Shown here: positions 8,875 to 16,521 of the stretch, piece after piece
Layout: every line of letters starts with the position of its first letter
How positions within the stretch are numbered: position 1 is the first letter of the stretch
Assembly: GCA_017524805.1 (NCBI GenBank)
Contig: JAFXUX010000005.1
Coordinates: 1-41,905 of the forward strand
Origin: Candidatus Methanomethylophilaceae archaeon
Lineage (GTDB): Archaea; Thermoplasmatota; Thermoplasmata; Methanomassiliicoccales; Methanomethylophilaceae
DNA: 41,905 nucleotides
Reading direction: 5' to 3'
Made by a program: the position numbers and the translations under genes
The notes under the pieces: generated by a model
Seen by the model: only the letters and a program-made list of their open reading frames with translations
Databases searched by the model: none
What the model was told of the DNA's origin: nothing

Positions 8875-9405
8875 GTGGTATGGATGGCTGGACGCGCACA
8901 TGGAACCCCCATGCATTGTTGCAGATGCAATTACGATTGGTTTCCCCGCGGGGACGAACTTCCGAAACGCTGCCCGGAATGTCGTTCGGTCAAATGGAAC
9001 AGCCCAAGCTTGCCGATAGAGTGCCTTCGGTGCGGGCACAAATGGAATTCCCAGAGGGGAAATCCTTTGCGCTGCCCTTTTTGCGGTTCAAAATGCTGGA
9101 ATGTGCCGCCGAAGAGGAATGTTTGCATGCAATGCGGTTATGAATGGACGTCATTCAATTCTAACCGCCCGGGGAAGTGTCCCGAATGCGGCAGCAAGAA
9201 TTGGGATTCGGAGAGGCAGGAAATCGGGCATCAGATTTCCAAGCAGACTCCGAAGATCGATGGAAGCATAAGAAAAAGGATATACGAGCTGGATCGCGGA
9301 GGCGCTTCCTGCGTTCAGATAGCCATTGAGACAGGCGTTTCCTGCAGCGCCATAATGAGCATGCTGAAAAACCGGGATTCGATGGACCCGATCCAAAACA
9401 GATGA
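8875..9405 (+). CDS. Tandem zinc-ribbon protein with C-terminal HTH-like segment
   Basis: The frame has up to 176 residues. The start is uncertain: GTG 8875, ATG 8884 or ATG 8911 (MHCCRC); GAGGAAG lies at about 8858. Three repeats of about 30-35 residues each contain C-x2-C, an aromatic W, then C-P-x-C and a final W: CCRCNYDWFPRG...CPECRSVKWN; CLRCGHKWNSQRG...CPFCGSKCWN; CMQCGYEWTSFN...CPECGSKNWD. After about residue 130 comes a helical segment (RIYELDRGGASCVQIAIETG) that reads like a resolvase-type helix-turn-helix. Such tandem ribbons usually bind nucleic acid or scaffold a complex, so a DNA/RNA-binding regulator is the best guess. The repeats resemble each other enough to suggest duplication within the gene. 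Confidence 0.75.
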   Translation: MVWMAGRAHGTPMHCCRCNYDWFPRGDELPKRCPECRSVKWNSPSLPIECLRCGHKWNSQRGNPLRCPFCGSKCWNVPPKRNVCMQCGYEWTSFNSNRPGKCPECGSKNWDSERQEIGHQISKQTPKIDGSIRKRIYELDRGGASCVQIAIETGVSCSAIMSMLKNRDSMDPIQNR

Positions 9406-9489
9406 TTTCGCCGCCCTAAATGATAAGATGTGCGGGCCCGTGCAAGGGTGCCTGCTTATGCGGAGCCCGCCCGAAACTTTGCCGATCGC

Positions 9490-10026
9490 TTACTCCGGGA
9501 GATTGTTTTTGAGTTCGTCTATCTTCTTCAGAACCTCGACGAATTTCTGGTGCTCCGAGTCGGCGGCCGCTTTGCAGTCCAAGAATTGCTCGTGGCACAC
9601 CTGGGCCTGCTCGCGAAGCTTAGAGGCCTCGTCCATGAGCTGGCACATTTTCTCGTGGTTGGCCTGACCTTCCGCGGACATCTTGACCACGATCTGGTGG
9701 TTCTCCTGCGCTTTGGCCCTCGCATCTCCGGCATCGCCCAATCCTCCGCGGGCCTTGATCTCAGCAGCCATGTCATTGAATTCCTGGCGCTTCTGTTTGG
9801 CCTCTTTGGCCGCAAGATTGCATTCGTCCCTTTTCGAGCGGTAGACTGTGGCTTCGGAAGACAATTCTCTGGCTCTCTGCTGGAGCTTATTGCGTTTCTC
9901 GGCGAGCACGGAAGCCTGCTGGTGGTATCTGTCGCGGGATTCGCGGTATCTGTTCGCCTGCTTGCTGAGCTCAGCGGTCATCTCTTCCAGGCTGCGGAGG
10001 TCTTCCTCGATTATGTCCGATATCAA
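9490..10026 (-). CDS. Archaeal coiled-coil protein (COG1340-like)
   Basis: The frame is almost entirely charged helix with heptad character (KQANRYRESRDRYHQQASVL..., KRNKLQQRARELSSEATVYR), the signature of the archaeal coiled-coil family COG1340. No catalytic motif or membrane segment is visible. A structural or tethering role is inferred. The start is unsettled. TTG 10026 follows GTGATCGG and a TATA-like CTTTATCTC (10057-10065), ATG 9981 gives the usual family N-terminus, and ATG 10095 is the longest option. It ends TAA at 9490. Confidence 0.7.
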   Translation of the reverse strand: MISDIIEEDLRSLEEMTAELSKQANRYRESRDRYHQQASVLAEKRNKLQQRARELSSEATVYRSKRDECNLAAKEAKQKRQEFNDMAAEIKARGGLGDAGDARAKAQENHQIVVKMSAEGQANHEKMCQLMDEASKLREQAQVCHEQFLDCKAAADSEHQKFVEVLKKIDELKNNLPE

Positions 10027-10190
10027 CCGATCACTGCCGGATGCATGGCCAACTAAGAGATAAAGCGTGCGCCCCGGAAACCGTATGGCATCCATATGGA
10101 AGCGGAGGTTCCGGAACGGATCGAACCGCCGTCTTTCTATGAGCTTTGGATACCTCAAACGTAAATATGGAGCGGATATAACCGAGTCCG

Positions 10191-10427
10191 ATGAGCGATG
10201 AGAGCTATCGCAAATGCATGACATGCAGGCTCTGCAGGCACCTGGGGGAAAAATGGGAATGCATCCCGGAAGGCAGAGCCACTGAGCCGACCTCGTCCTG
10301 CGGAAGATACCGTCCCGGATGCTGCGAAGCTTGCGCCTCATTCGTCGAGGGAAAATGCATGCTGACCGGAAGGGAGACATACGATCTGGACGTGTGCCAG
10401 TTCTACGACCCGTCAGGCCTTGTCTGA
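10191..10427 (+). CDS. Cys-rich miniprotein (78 aa), unrecognised
   Basis: The protein has 78 residues and 10 cysteines, starting SYRKCMTCRLCRHLGEKWEC and continuing with SCGRYRPGCCEACASF and a late DVCQFYDP. The pairs suggest two metal (zinc or iron-sulfur) sites. A TATA box (ACGTAAATATGG, about 10159-10170) is centred about 25-28 bases before the ATG, so it is a leaderless gene. Its end overlaps the convergent DUF5685 gene by 15 bases. Function unknown; it could be a small redox or zinc protein. Confidence 0.68.
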   Translation: MSDESYRKCMTCRLCRHLGEKWECIPEGRATEPTSSCGRYRPGCCEACASFVEGKCMLTGRETYDLDVCQFYDPSGLV

Positions 10428-11324
10428 CGTGCGATCCTTCCTGTTGGCCAGAACGTTCTTGATGCTGGCTTTAGCTTTGGCCTCGCCAGTTATGACTTTC
10501 TTGGCGGACTCGGGTATGCCATAATAGACGATATTGTCGCACAGCGATTGGTTGCCCTGAAGCGAAGGCCTGATCTTGGAATAATGCTGCTGAAGACTTC
10601 CCACGGTCTCGCTTACGACGGAGGTCAATTGGTAAAGGTTGGAATCTATGAACGATCTGGCGTTGATGAATCCGGTTTCAGGGAGGAATGGGCTGTATGT
10701 CCCGTCCATGAAATCGTCATTAAGATCGTCTATGGCATCCATGATGTAGACCGAGGCCGTGAGCTCCTCGAAAATCCTGTCCAGATCATCGCTGGAGAAG
10801 TCGCCGGCTATGTCTTTGAGCGCACCGGTCAGCCCTCTGCCGAAGGTGAGGCCCATCTTTCTGGCATCTTTGCAGCCGGCCAGCTCGAGGTCGCGGAGGG
10901 CGGAGAAACCTTCGCCTACCATCCTGTCGTATTCGGGGTATTGCTTTGTGGCTTTTTCTATCGCTCTCCCGAGCGCGACGGAAATCGTCTTGGTCTTGAT
11001 GGACGGTTTATCGGTCTCGTCGTCGAAGAGCTCCCATTTGGTCAGTATGACGGTGTAAGCCGCCATCTTCCTCATGAGATCCGAATCCGCTTTGGGGGAG
11101 TCCAGGACGCATATGGTCTTGGTGGTGGGTCCGAAATCCAGGGAATCGCCCATCAGTCCGGAGAGAAGGATTGTGTTGAATGTCATGTCGAAATTCACGG
11201 TCGCGGTGCTTGTCAGCCCGAAGCCCGCTCTGAGTTGGTGGCACCCTTCGCAGTAGTATTTGCGGTATCTCTTAAGGTCAAACGGCTGGAGCCTTTGGTA
11301 AGAGGGGACCGTGTATCCGAACAT
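10413..11324 (-). CDS. DUF5685 family protein
   Basis: The protein has 303 residues and opens MFGYTVPSYQRLQPFDLKRY, then YYCEGCHQL. The MFGY start followed by Y-x-x-x-YC-x-x-C is the hallmark of DUF5685, known mainly from Actinobacteria and Firmicutes. The rest is largely helical, with acidic patches (YIMDAIDDLNDDF) reminiscent of all-helical enzymes that bind metal via Asp, but no assignment is possible. It is transcribed divergently from the Cys-rich peptide/radical SAM pair, whose start lies 203 bases away; a shared role is possible but unproven. The bacterial distribution of the family suggests transfer. Confidence 0.75.
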   Translation of the reverse strand: MFGYTVPSYQRLQPFDLKRYRKYYCEGCHQLRAGFGLTSTATVNFDMTFNTILLSGLMGDSLDFGPTTKTICVLDSPKADSDLMRKMAAYTVILTKWELFDDETDKPSIKTKTISVALGRAIEKATKQYPEYDRMVGEGFSALRDLELAGCKDARKMGLTFGRGLTGALKDIAGDFSSDDLDRIFEELTASVYIMDAIDDLNDDFMDGTYSPFLPETGFINARSFIDSNLYQLTSVVSETVGSLQQHYSKIRPSLQGNQSLCDNIVYYGIPESAKKVITGEAKAKASIKNVLANRKDRTSDKA

Positions 11325-11463
11325 CGGCTGACCATCGCGGGCAACGATATAATGGTTGCCGGTTGCGCACGGTTATAGGTGGCAATCTTCGGCGCCCGCA
11401 TCCTTCCAGAACAGTCTGGCCAGAGGCAAATAGGACCTGAAAATGGCTTCAAATTCGCTAATA

Positions 11464-11506
11464 CTTAAATATCGGAAAACAGTACAGCGTTCATTAACCG
11501 AATATA
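11464..11506 (+). promoter_or_regulatory. Promoter region of the Cys-rich peptide gene
   Basis: Two TATA-like elements precede the peptide: CTTAAATATCGG (11464-11475) and AATATAAG (11501-11508). The first would place the RNA start at about 11495, giving a leader of roughly 30 bases with GGTGA (11518-11522) as Shine-Dalgarno; the second would give an almost leaderless RNA. Confidence 0.4.
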
Positions 11507-11527
11507 AGATTCGGACTGGTGAATGAA

Positions 11528-11824
11528 ATGTCTAGCGATGCCGCTTCCGTAGACAAACTTGCAGCACTTTATGAGAGCCAATCCCCCTTGGCGTTCACTG
11601 CGCTCGCTTTGGAGGGCCTTCCTGAAAGCGATCACGCTGAGCGCTTCGACAAAGGGGAGCACGAGGGACTTTCCAAATGCGATTACAGCTGCTGCAACGA
11701 CAAAGGTTGCTGCAATTCTGCCGGATGGTATGCCTGTCTCGCTGGCGGCATCATTTGCTGCTGCGCCTGCTGCTGCTACATAACGCACGGGTTCAACGGC
11801 GTCTGGACTTATTGGCCCTTCTGA
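11528..11824 (+). CDS. Probable RiPP precursor: 12-cysteine peptide before a radical SAM maturase
   Basis: The protein has 98 residues from ATG 11528, with GGTGA at 11518-11522; GTG 11519 is an upstream alternative. Residues 1-50 contain no Cys and are helical and acidic (a leader-like part, e.g. SVDKLAALYESQSPLAFTAL). Residues 51-98 hold all 12 cysteines at 51, 55, 56, 61, 62, 70, 77-79 and 81-83, including the run CCCACCC, then a tail rich in aromatic residues (VWTYWPF). The sharp leader/core split and the radical SAM-SPASM gene 45 bases downstream make it a likely ribosomally made peptide whose cysteines become thioether-linked (ranthipeptide or sactipeptide style). I do not recognise the family. 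Alternatives: a metal-binding protein, or a small membrane-inserting peptide. No transporter or protease lies directly beside it. Confidence 0.72.
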   Translation: MSSDAASVDKLAALYESQSPLAFTALALEGLPESDHAERFDKGEHEGLSKCDYSCCNDKGCCNSAGWYACLAGGIICCCACCCYITHGFNGVWTYWPF

Positions 11825-11869
11825 TCGGGGAAGCTCGCCCGCGGTATCGCAAGCGGCAGGGGCTTCAGC

Positions 11870-13003
11870 ATGAAAGATTATCTTTCTGTGGTGATCAAGC
11901 CAACCCTTTTTTGCGATACCAGCTGCAGACACTGCTACCACACGCCCGAAGAGCGGGTAAAAGGCAGCATGTCCTTGGCAACCGTAGAGAGCATAATGAA
12001 GCGCGTCTCCGAGGAGTACGAGGCCGCGTGGTTCATATGGCATGGGGGAGAACCCCTGACATTGCCATTGTCCTTCTACAAGGAAGCAATAGCAATCGAG
12101 GAGAAGTGCTTCGGCAAAGGCTCCTTCCGCTGCGGGAATACGATACAGACCAACGGCCTGAATCTCAACAGGAGGCTGATGGCATACTGCAGGCAGAAGC
12201 AGATCAACATCGGCGTCTCGTATGAAGGCCCATACAACAGCGTCCTGAGAGAGGGCGACGTCTCCAAAGCCATCGCATCCCTTTCGGACAAGGACAACAA
12301 ATATTCGGCCAGCGCGACCATCTCGGCGGAGACGGCATCCCATCAGAAAGACATCTACCGCTATTTCCGCGACAGGAAAACCGACGTGTCCCTTTCCCCA
12401 GTCATCCCGGCCGGGTGCGCCAAATGCGGCGGTCTGGTGCCGGACCCGGACGAATTCATAAAGGGAAGCATAGAGGCCTTCGACGACTGGCTGTTCGATG
12501 CCGGCTCTGAGATACCTCTGATCCCGCATTATCTGTATGTCCTGAATTATCTCGGCGAGCCGGTCGCCTCGGATTGCGCGCATACGTCCTGCCTTACGAA
12601 ATGGATCTGCGTCAATCCGGATGGGTCCGTCTACCCCTGCGCCAAAGCCTGCCCTCCGGAATTCAGGATGGGGAACATCAACGAAGTCGCTTCCATCTCC
12701 GAGCTGTTCAGATCCGAGGGTTTCGTCAACATCCTCCGCGGTTCCATAGAGAGGCGCGAGAAATGCAGAGACTGCGAGATCTACCGCTATTGCGGCGGCG
12801 GATGCAGCATGGATTTCTATCACGAATGCGGGATCGAGAACAATACCGGAGACTCATGCAGGATTTACAAGGAAATCTTCTCGCATGTGGCTTCTGAAAT
12901 CCAGAAGATACTGGACGAGAAGCCGGATATGTCCGGATACAACCGTTTCGTCCGGGATGCCATCATAGGCAAGCTGGTCAATCCCAAATCAGTAATACAA
13001 TGA
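11870..13003 (+). CDS. Radical SAM/SPASM peptide maturase
   Basis: The protein has 377 residues from ATG 11870, with AGGGGC about 8 bases upstream. The AdoMet cluster motif is LFC15DTSC19RHC22YH, the standard CxxxCxxC. WHGGEPL at about residues 63-69 is the AdoMet-binding GGEP. The C-terminal SPASM domain carries many Cys (CLTKWICVNPDGSVYPCAKAC, then CRDCEIYRYCGGGC and a later DSCRIY), enough for two auxiliary [4Fe-4S] clusters. This layout is shared by sactisynthases, ranthipeptide synthases and anaerobic sulfatase maturases. The gene directly follows the 12-Cys peptide on the same strand, so the peptide is the obvious substrate; no sulfatase is present. There is no separate RiPP recognition (RRE) domain gene, and the N-terminus starts almost at the barrel, so leader recognition must differ or be built in. 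Confidence 0.9.
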   Translation: MKDYLSVVIKPTLFCDTSCRHCYHTPEERVKGSMSLATVESIMKRVSEEYEAAWFIWHGGEPLTLPLSFYKEAIAIEEKCFGKGSFRCGNTIQTNGLNLNRRLMAYCRQKQINIGVSYEGPYNSVLREGDVSKAIASLSDKDNKYSASATISAETASHQKDIYRYFRDRKTDVSLSPVIPAGCAKCGGLVPDPDEFIKGSIEAFDDWLFDAGSEIPLIPHYLYVLNYLGEPVASDCAHTSCLTKWICVNPDGSVYPCAKACPPEFRMGNINEVASISELFRSEGFVNILRGSIERREKCRDCEIYRYCGGGCSMDFYHECGIENNTGDSCRIYKEIFSHVASEIQKILDEKPDMSGYNRFVRDAIIGKLVNPKSVIQ

Positions 13004-13005
13004 GA

Positions 13006-13033
13006 GCCGCCCGTCCGGACGGAATCGAGCGGC
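13006..13033. terminator. Possible hairpin terminator between convergent genes
   Basis: Outer arms GCCGC (13006-13010) and GCGGC (13029-13033) enclose the palindrome GTCCGGAC. This lies in the 37-base gap between the radical SAM stop and the ridA stop. There is no long T run, so termination is inferred from position and pairing. Confidence 0.35.
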
Positions 13034-13040
13034 AAATAAA

Positions 13041-13412
13041 TCAGCGGGCGGCGATCGCATCCACTTCAATTTTAGCGCCCTTAGGCAGCGAGGCGCATCC
13101 GACGCAGCTTCTGGCCGGATACGGTTCGGAAAAGAATCCGGCATAGATCCCGTTGACTTCGGGGAAAGCGGACATGTCCGTCAGATAAATGGTGACCTTC
13201 AGGACCTTGCCCATAGACGACCCGGAAGCTTCTATGACGTTCCTCAGATTCTCCAGAGCCTGTCTGGCTTGGTCGGCGATAGATTCCGGCATCTTCCCGG
13301 TGGCCGGGTGGACAGGTATCTGCCCCGACGCGTATACTATCCCATCGCTTTCTACGGCCTGCGAGTAGGGCCCCGCCGCCGCTGGCGCTTTGTCTGTGCT
13401 GATTTTTTCCAT
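13041..13412 (-). CDS. ridA: RidA family enamine/imine deaminase
   Basis: The protein has 123 residues, the normal length. It has PAAAGPYSQAVESDGIVYAS near the N-terminus and VDAIAA at the C-terminus, with YPARSCVG carrying the conserved Arg that binds the carboxylate. RidA hydrolyses reactive 2-aminoacrylate-type enamines from PLP enzymes to keto acids plus ammonia; it works as a cytoplasmic trimer. The gene starts 4 bases after the cobO stop, so the two are co-transcribed, with no obvious functional link. Confidence 0.93.
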   Translation of the reverse strand: MEKISTDKAPAAAGPYSQAVESDGIVYASGQIPVHPATGKMPESIADQARQALENLRNVIEASGSSMGKVLKVTIYLTDMSAFPEVNGIYAGFFSEPYPARSCVGCASLPKGAKIEVDAIAAR

Positions 13413-13416
13413 GGTA

Positions 13417-13962
13417 TCAATACTCTATGCCTTTTCTGGCGCCTATGCCTTTGTCGAACGGATGCTTCACCAGCCTCATCTCGGTCACGAGATCGGCATA
13501 ATCCACGATCTCCTGGGGGACGCCCCTTCCGCTGAGGACCACTTCTGTGTTCGGAGCGCGTCTTTCGAGCATGGCTATGACTTCCTGGGGGCCGATCAGA
13601 CCGAATTTCATCGAATTGTTGATCTCATCCAGTATGACAAGGTCGTATCTGCCTGAGGTAAGGACTTCCTCGGCCTTCAAGATGCCTCTTTTGGTGAGCT
13701 CTATGTCCTCATCGCGGGTGATCTCCCTCCCAGCCATGTGGTCGGCTCCCATGGGGACGATCTCGAAATTCGGGATCAGCTCCGCAGCCATATGCTCCCC
13801 GTATCCTTTGGCGGGCTTGAGGAATTGGAGCATGATGACGTTCAGCCCTCTTCCGGCGGCCCGGAAGGCGAGCCCGAGGCAGGCGGTAGTTTTGCCTTTG
13901 CCGTTTCCGGTGTAAACCTGGACCAATCCCAGCTTCTTTTTGACTTCAGCTTCTGCTGCCAT
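13417..13962 (-). CDS. cobO: Cob(I)yrinic acid a,c-diamide adenosyltransferase (CobO/CobA type)
   Basis: The protein has 181 residues from ATG 13962. It shows a P-loop VYTGNGKGKTTACLGLA (Walker A GxGKGKT), LDEINNSMKFGL (Walker B-like) and VVLSGRGVP, all typical of the CobA/CobO family. The enzyme transfers adenosyl from ATP to reduced corrinoid, making adenosylcobamide or recycling corrinoids, which methylotrophic methanogens need for methyltransferases. A TATA-like ATTAAAACC about 30 bases upstream indicates a leaderless message; longer in-frame starts up to 14064 run into the divergent promoter and are not used. Overlapping promoters with the MFS gene lie in the 86-base gap. Confidence 0.92.
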   Translation of the reverse strand: MAAEAEVKKKLGLVQVYTGNGKGKTTACLGLAFRAAGRGLNVIMLQFLKPAKGYGEHMAAELIPNFEIVPMGADHMAGREITRDEDIELTKRGILKAEEVLTSGRYDLVILDEINNSMKFGLIGPQEVIAMLERRAPNTEVVLSGRGVPQEIVDYADLVTEMRLVKHPFDKGIGARKGIEY

Positions 13963-14048
13963 GGTACTGGATGATGGATGCACTTGCACGGTTTTAATGG
14001 TGGCGCAGACTGCGTAAGCGGTAAATATATCGGCATTATCATCGCACA

Positions 14049-15437
14049 GTGGACGGTTACACAAGCTCGGAGAGCAAACGCCTCATGATCGCATGCTGCG
14101 CGGCCGCATTCATCACGCCGCTGCTGAGCACCATGATGAACCTTTCCCTGGATGCCCTCGGTAAAGAGTTCGAAGTCGGGTCTCATGCGCTGGGTTATGT
14201 CAACACCGCATTCCTTCTTTCTTCCGTCATATTCCTGATACCGCTGGCCAAATTGGGGGACATAGTCGGGAAGCGCAAGATGTTCATCTTCGGGGTGCTT
14301 ACAGTGGCTCTGGCTTGCATCGCCGCGCCGTTCAGCCCGAATTTTTGGATGGTCATCGTTTGCAGAGCTGTAATAGGCGTCGGAGCGGCCGCGCTGGCCT
14401 GCACCAGCGTATCGATGATAGCCGACGTGTTCGACAGCGGAAGGAGAGGATGGGCGCTGGGCATCAACACCACCTGCGTCTATCTGGGATTGGCTCTGGG
14501 CCCATTCATAGGCGGGATGCTAAACGACGCCCTCGGATGGCGCGCCTTATTCTATGTGATTCTGCCGTTCGCGGCGATAGCCATCGCGTTTGTGCTGTCG
14601 TTCAGGCATGAGATCGCGCCGGACAGAGGGGAGAAGCTCAGCGTCTCGGGCTCCGTCCTTTATGGCGTCTCGATACTGCTGGCCATGGGAGGCGTGATCA
14701 ATCTTCCGGAGCTTTGGGCAGTCATTCTCCTCATCATAGGAGCAGCTCTCGGAGCCGTGTTCCTGCGCTCCCAGATCAGGTCCGAGAACCGTATTTTGGA
14801 GGTAGGCCTCTTCAGGAACCGCATGTTCTCTGGCTCGTGCGCCGCCGCTTTCCTGAACTATGCGTCCTCGTACTCCATATCGTTTTTCATGGCTCTCTAT
14901 CTGCAGAGCGTCCAGGGATTGAGCGCCACAGAAGCCGGGACCATGATGCTGGTGCAGCCGGCGGTTCAGGCCTTGCTGTCATCGTATTTCGGCAGGAAAT
15001 CCGATCTGATGGCTGACAAGCGCATCCTTCCCACCGCAGGAATGATTCTGATAGCTATCGGCGTAGCATCCATCATGTTCTACAGCATAGACACCCCGGC
15101 CTGGTGCATAATATCCATGATGGTGCTGGTCGGATTCGGTTTCGCCATGTTCTCGGCCCCGAACACGTCATTGATCATGTCTTCGGTTCCGCCGCAGGAG
15201 ACCGGGGAAGCGTCCGCGATGGTATCCGTGATGAGGCAGACCGGCATGATGGTGAGCATGGGGATAGCCATGACTCTCATCTCAGTCATAATGGGGTCGG
15301 CCGACAACATCGTACCGGAGACTTACGGCGATTACATGGAAGTCATGAGGATCACTTTCGCCATATGCACAGTGATGTGCCTGGCCGGAGCCGCCGCGTC
15401 GATGCTGAGAGGAAAGGGAAACCAGGAGAGTTTCTGA
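14049..15437 (+). CDS. MFS transporter, DHA2 type (14 TM), drug/H+ antiporter-like
   Basis: The protein has 462 residues from GTG 14049. A TATA box (GGTAAATATATCGG, about 14021-14034) is roughly 25 bases upstream, so it is leaderless. I count 14 hydrophobic segments. The conserved loop after TM2 (LAKLGDIVGKRKMFIFG) is MFS motif A, and TM5 carries GLALGPFIGGML, the antiporter motif C. The 14-TM layout and these motifs point to the DHA2 family of proton-driven exporters. Substrate unknown; it could export antibiotics, bile compounds or a natural product. It stands alone and is divergent from cobO. Confidence 0.88.
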   Translation: MDGYTSSESKRLMIACCAAAFITPLLSTMMNLSLDALGKEFEVGSHALGYVNTAFLLSSVIFLIPLAKLGDIVGKRKMFIFGVLTVALACIAAPFSPNFWMVIVCRAVIGVGAAALACTSVSMIADVFDSGRRGWALGINTTCVYLGLALGPFIGGMLNDALGWRALFYVILPFAAIAIAFVLSFRHEIAPDRGEKLSVSGSVLYGVSILLAMGGVINLPELWAVILLIIGAALGAVFLRSQIRSENRILEVGLFRNRMFSGSCAAAFLNYASSYSISFFMALYLQSVQGLSATEAGTMMLVQPAVQALLSSYFGRKSDLMADKRILPTAGMILIAIGVASIMFYSIDTPAWCIISMMVLVGFGFAMFSAPNTSLIMSSVPPQETGEASAMVSVMRQTGMMVSMGIAMTLISVIMGSADNIVPETYGDYMEVMRITFAICTVMCLAGAAASMLRGKGNQESF

Positions 15438-15486
15438 GACGCCGTTTCGATAAAGGATTTCGCGTTCAAAAATCAGAGGTATGATG

Positions 15487-16470
15487 ATGAAGGTCTTCGC
15501 TTACAGCTGCCGCAGATTCGACGAGCAGTATTATTTCGAGAGATATGCCAAGGAATTCGGCTTCGATCTGGGATTCACAGAAGAGCCTCCGACAGCATCG
15601 AATTGCGGTCTGGCCGCCGGGAGCGATTTCGTGTCCGTGCTCACGACACCGGTCACCGCGGATATGCTGGACAGATTCTCGGAGCTCGGGGTGAAGATGG
15701 TATGCACCCGTACGATAGGGTACAACCACATCGATCTGGAGCATGCGGAGAGCATCGGCATGGCGGTCTCGCACATCACATACAGCATCGACGGGGTGGC
15801 GGAATACACCGTGATGATGATTCTGGCTGCGATAAGGAATCTGAAGATGATACAGGCGAACAACGCCAGGAACGATTTCAGATTGGATGGCCTCATGGGA
15901 AGGCAGCTGAAGGATATGACCGTGGGCATAATCGGGGCGGGTTCCGCCGGAAAAGCGGTCCTCCGCGACCTTTCCGGCTTCGGATGCAGGCTGATCTACT
16001 TCAACCGCAGCCCTTCACCGGATGCCGACAGATATGCCGCCCGGGTCGGGATGGACGAGCTTCTGGCGGAGAGCGATGTGATCTCTCTGCATTTAGAGCA
16101 CAACGGCGAGACCCACCACATAATCGGCGGGGAGGAGTTCTCCAAGATGAAGGAGGGAGCCTTCCTGGTCAACGCCGCCAGAGGGCCGCTCGTGGATTCC
16201 GGGGCGATGGTCTCAGCGCTGAGGTCCGGTCGTCTGGCAGGGGCCGCTTTGGACGTGATAGAGGGCGAATTCGGGCTCTATTACAACGATTGCAGGGATA
16301 TGGATCTGGAAGGCCACATCATGAACGAGCTGCGCTCTTTCCCCAACGTTCTGGTCACCCACCACATGGCTTTCTATTACGACAAAGCCATATCGGATAT
16401 GGTCCGCAACAGCTTTCTGGCCATGCTGGCGATGTCGAAAGGAGAGGAAGTTCCGTTCCGTTTGGCATGA
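15487..16470 (+). CDS. D-lactate dehydrogenase (VanH/LdhA-like 2-hydroxyacid dehydrogenase)
   Basis: The protein has 327 residues from ATG 15487. Three ATGs occur in a row from 15481; the third has best spacing from AGAGGT (15475-15480) and gives the family N-terminus MKVFAYSCR. The NAD site is VGIIGAGSAGKAV. Catalytic residues appear in NAARGPLVD (Arg region), ALDVIEGE (Glu) and VTHHMAFYY (His). The subfamily signatures (CTRTIGYNHIDL, GLYYNDC) fit D-lactate dehydrogenases related to VanH. It reduces pyruvate to D-lactate with NADH. The family is bacterial, so transfer is likely. An alternative 2-oxoacid substrate is possible. Confidence 0.85.
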   Translation: MKVFAYSCRRFDEQYYFERYAKEFGFDLGFTEEPPTASNCGLAAGSDFVSVLTTPVTADMLDRFSELGVKMVCTRTIGYNHIDLEHAESIGMAVSHITYSIDGVAEYTVMMILAAIRNLKMIQANNARNDFRLDGLMGRQLKDMTVGIIGAGSAGKAVLRDLSGFGCRLIYFNRSPSPDADRYAARVGMDELLAESDVISLHLEHNGETHHIIGGEEFSKMKEGAFLVNAARGPLVDSGAMVSALRSGRLAGAALDVIEGEFGLYYNDCRDMDLEGHIMNELRSFPNVLVTHHMAFYYDKAISDMVRNSFLAMLAMSKGEEVPFRLA

Positions 16471-16521
16471 TCCATCCGATGGCAATTTATCCAAAATGAT
16501 GATATGGATGTGAGGCAAACA

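Noticed and set aside
11465-12823. 452-codon minus-strand ORF opposite the Cys-rich peptide and radical SAM gene
   Set aside because: Low-complexity reading of the complementary strand of a clearly conserved radical SAM gene; no recognisable domain.
11870-13003. Anaerobic sulfatase maturase
   Set aside because: Domain layout is compatible, but no sulfatase is nearby and a Cys-rich peptide gene is directly coupled upstream.
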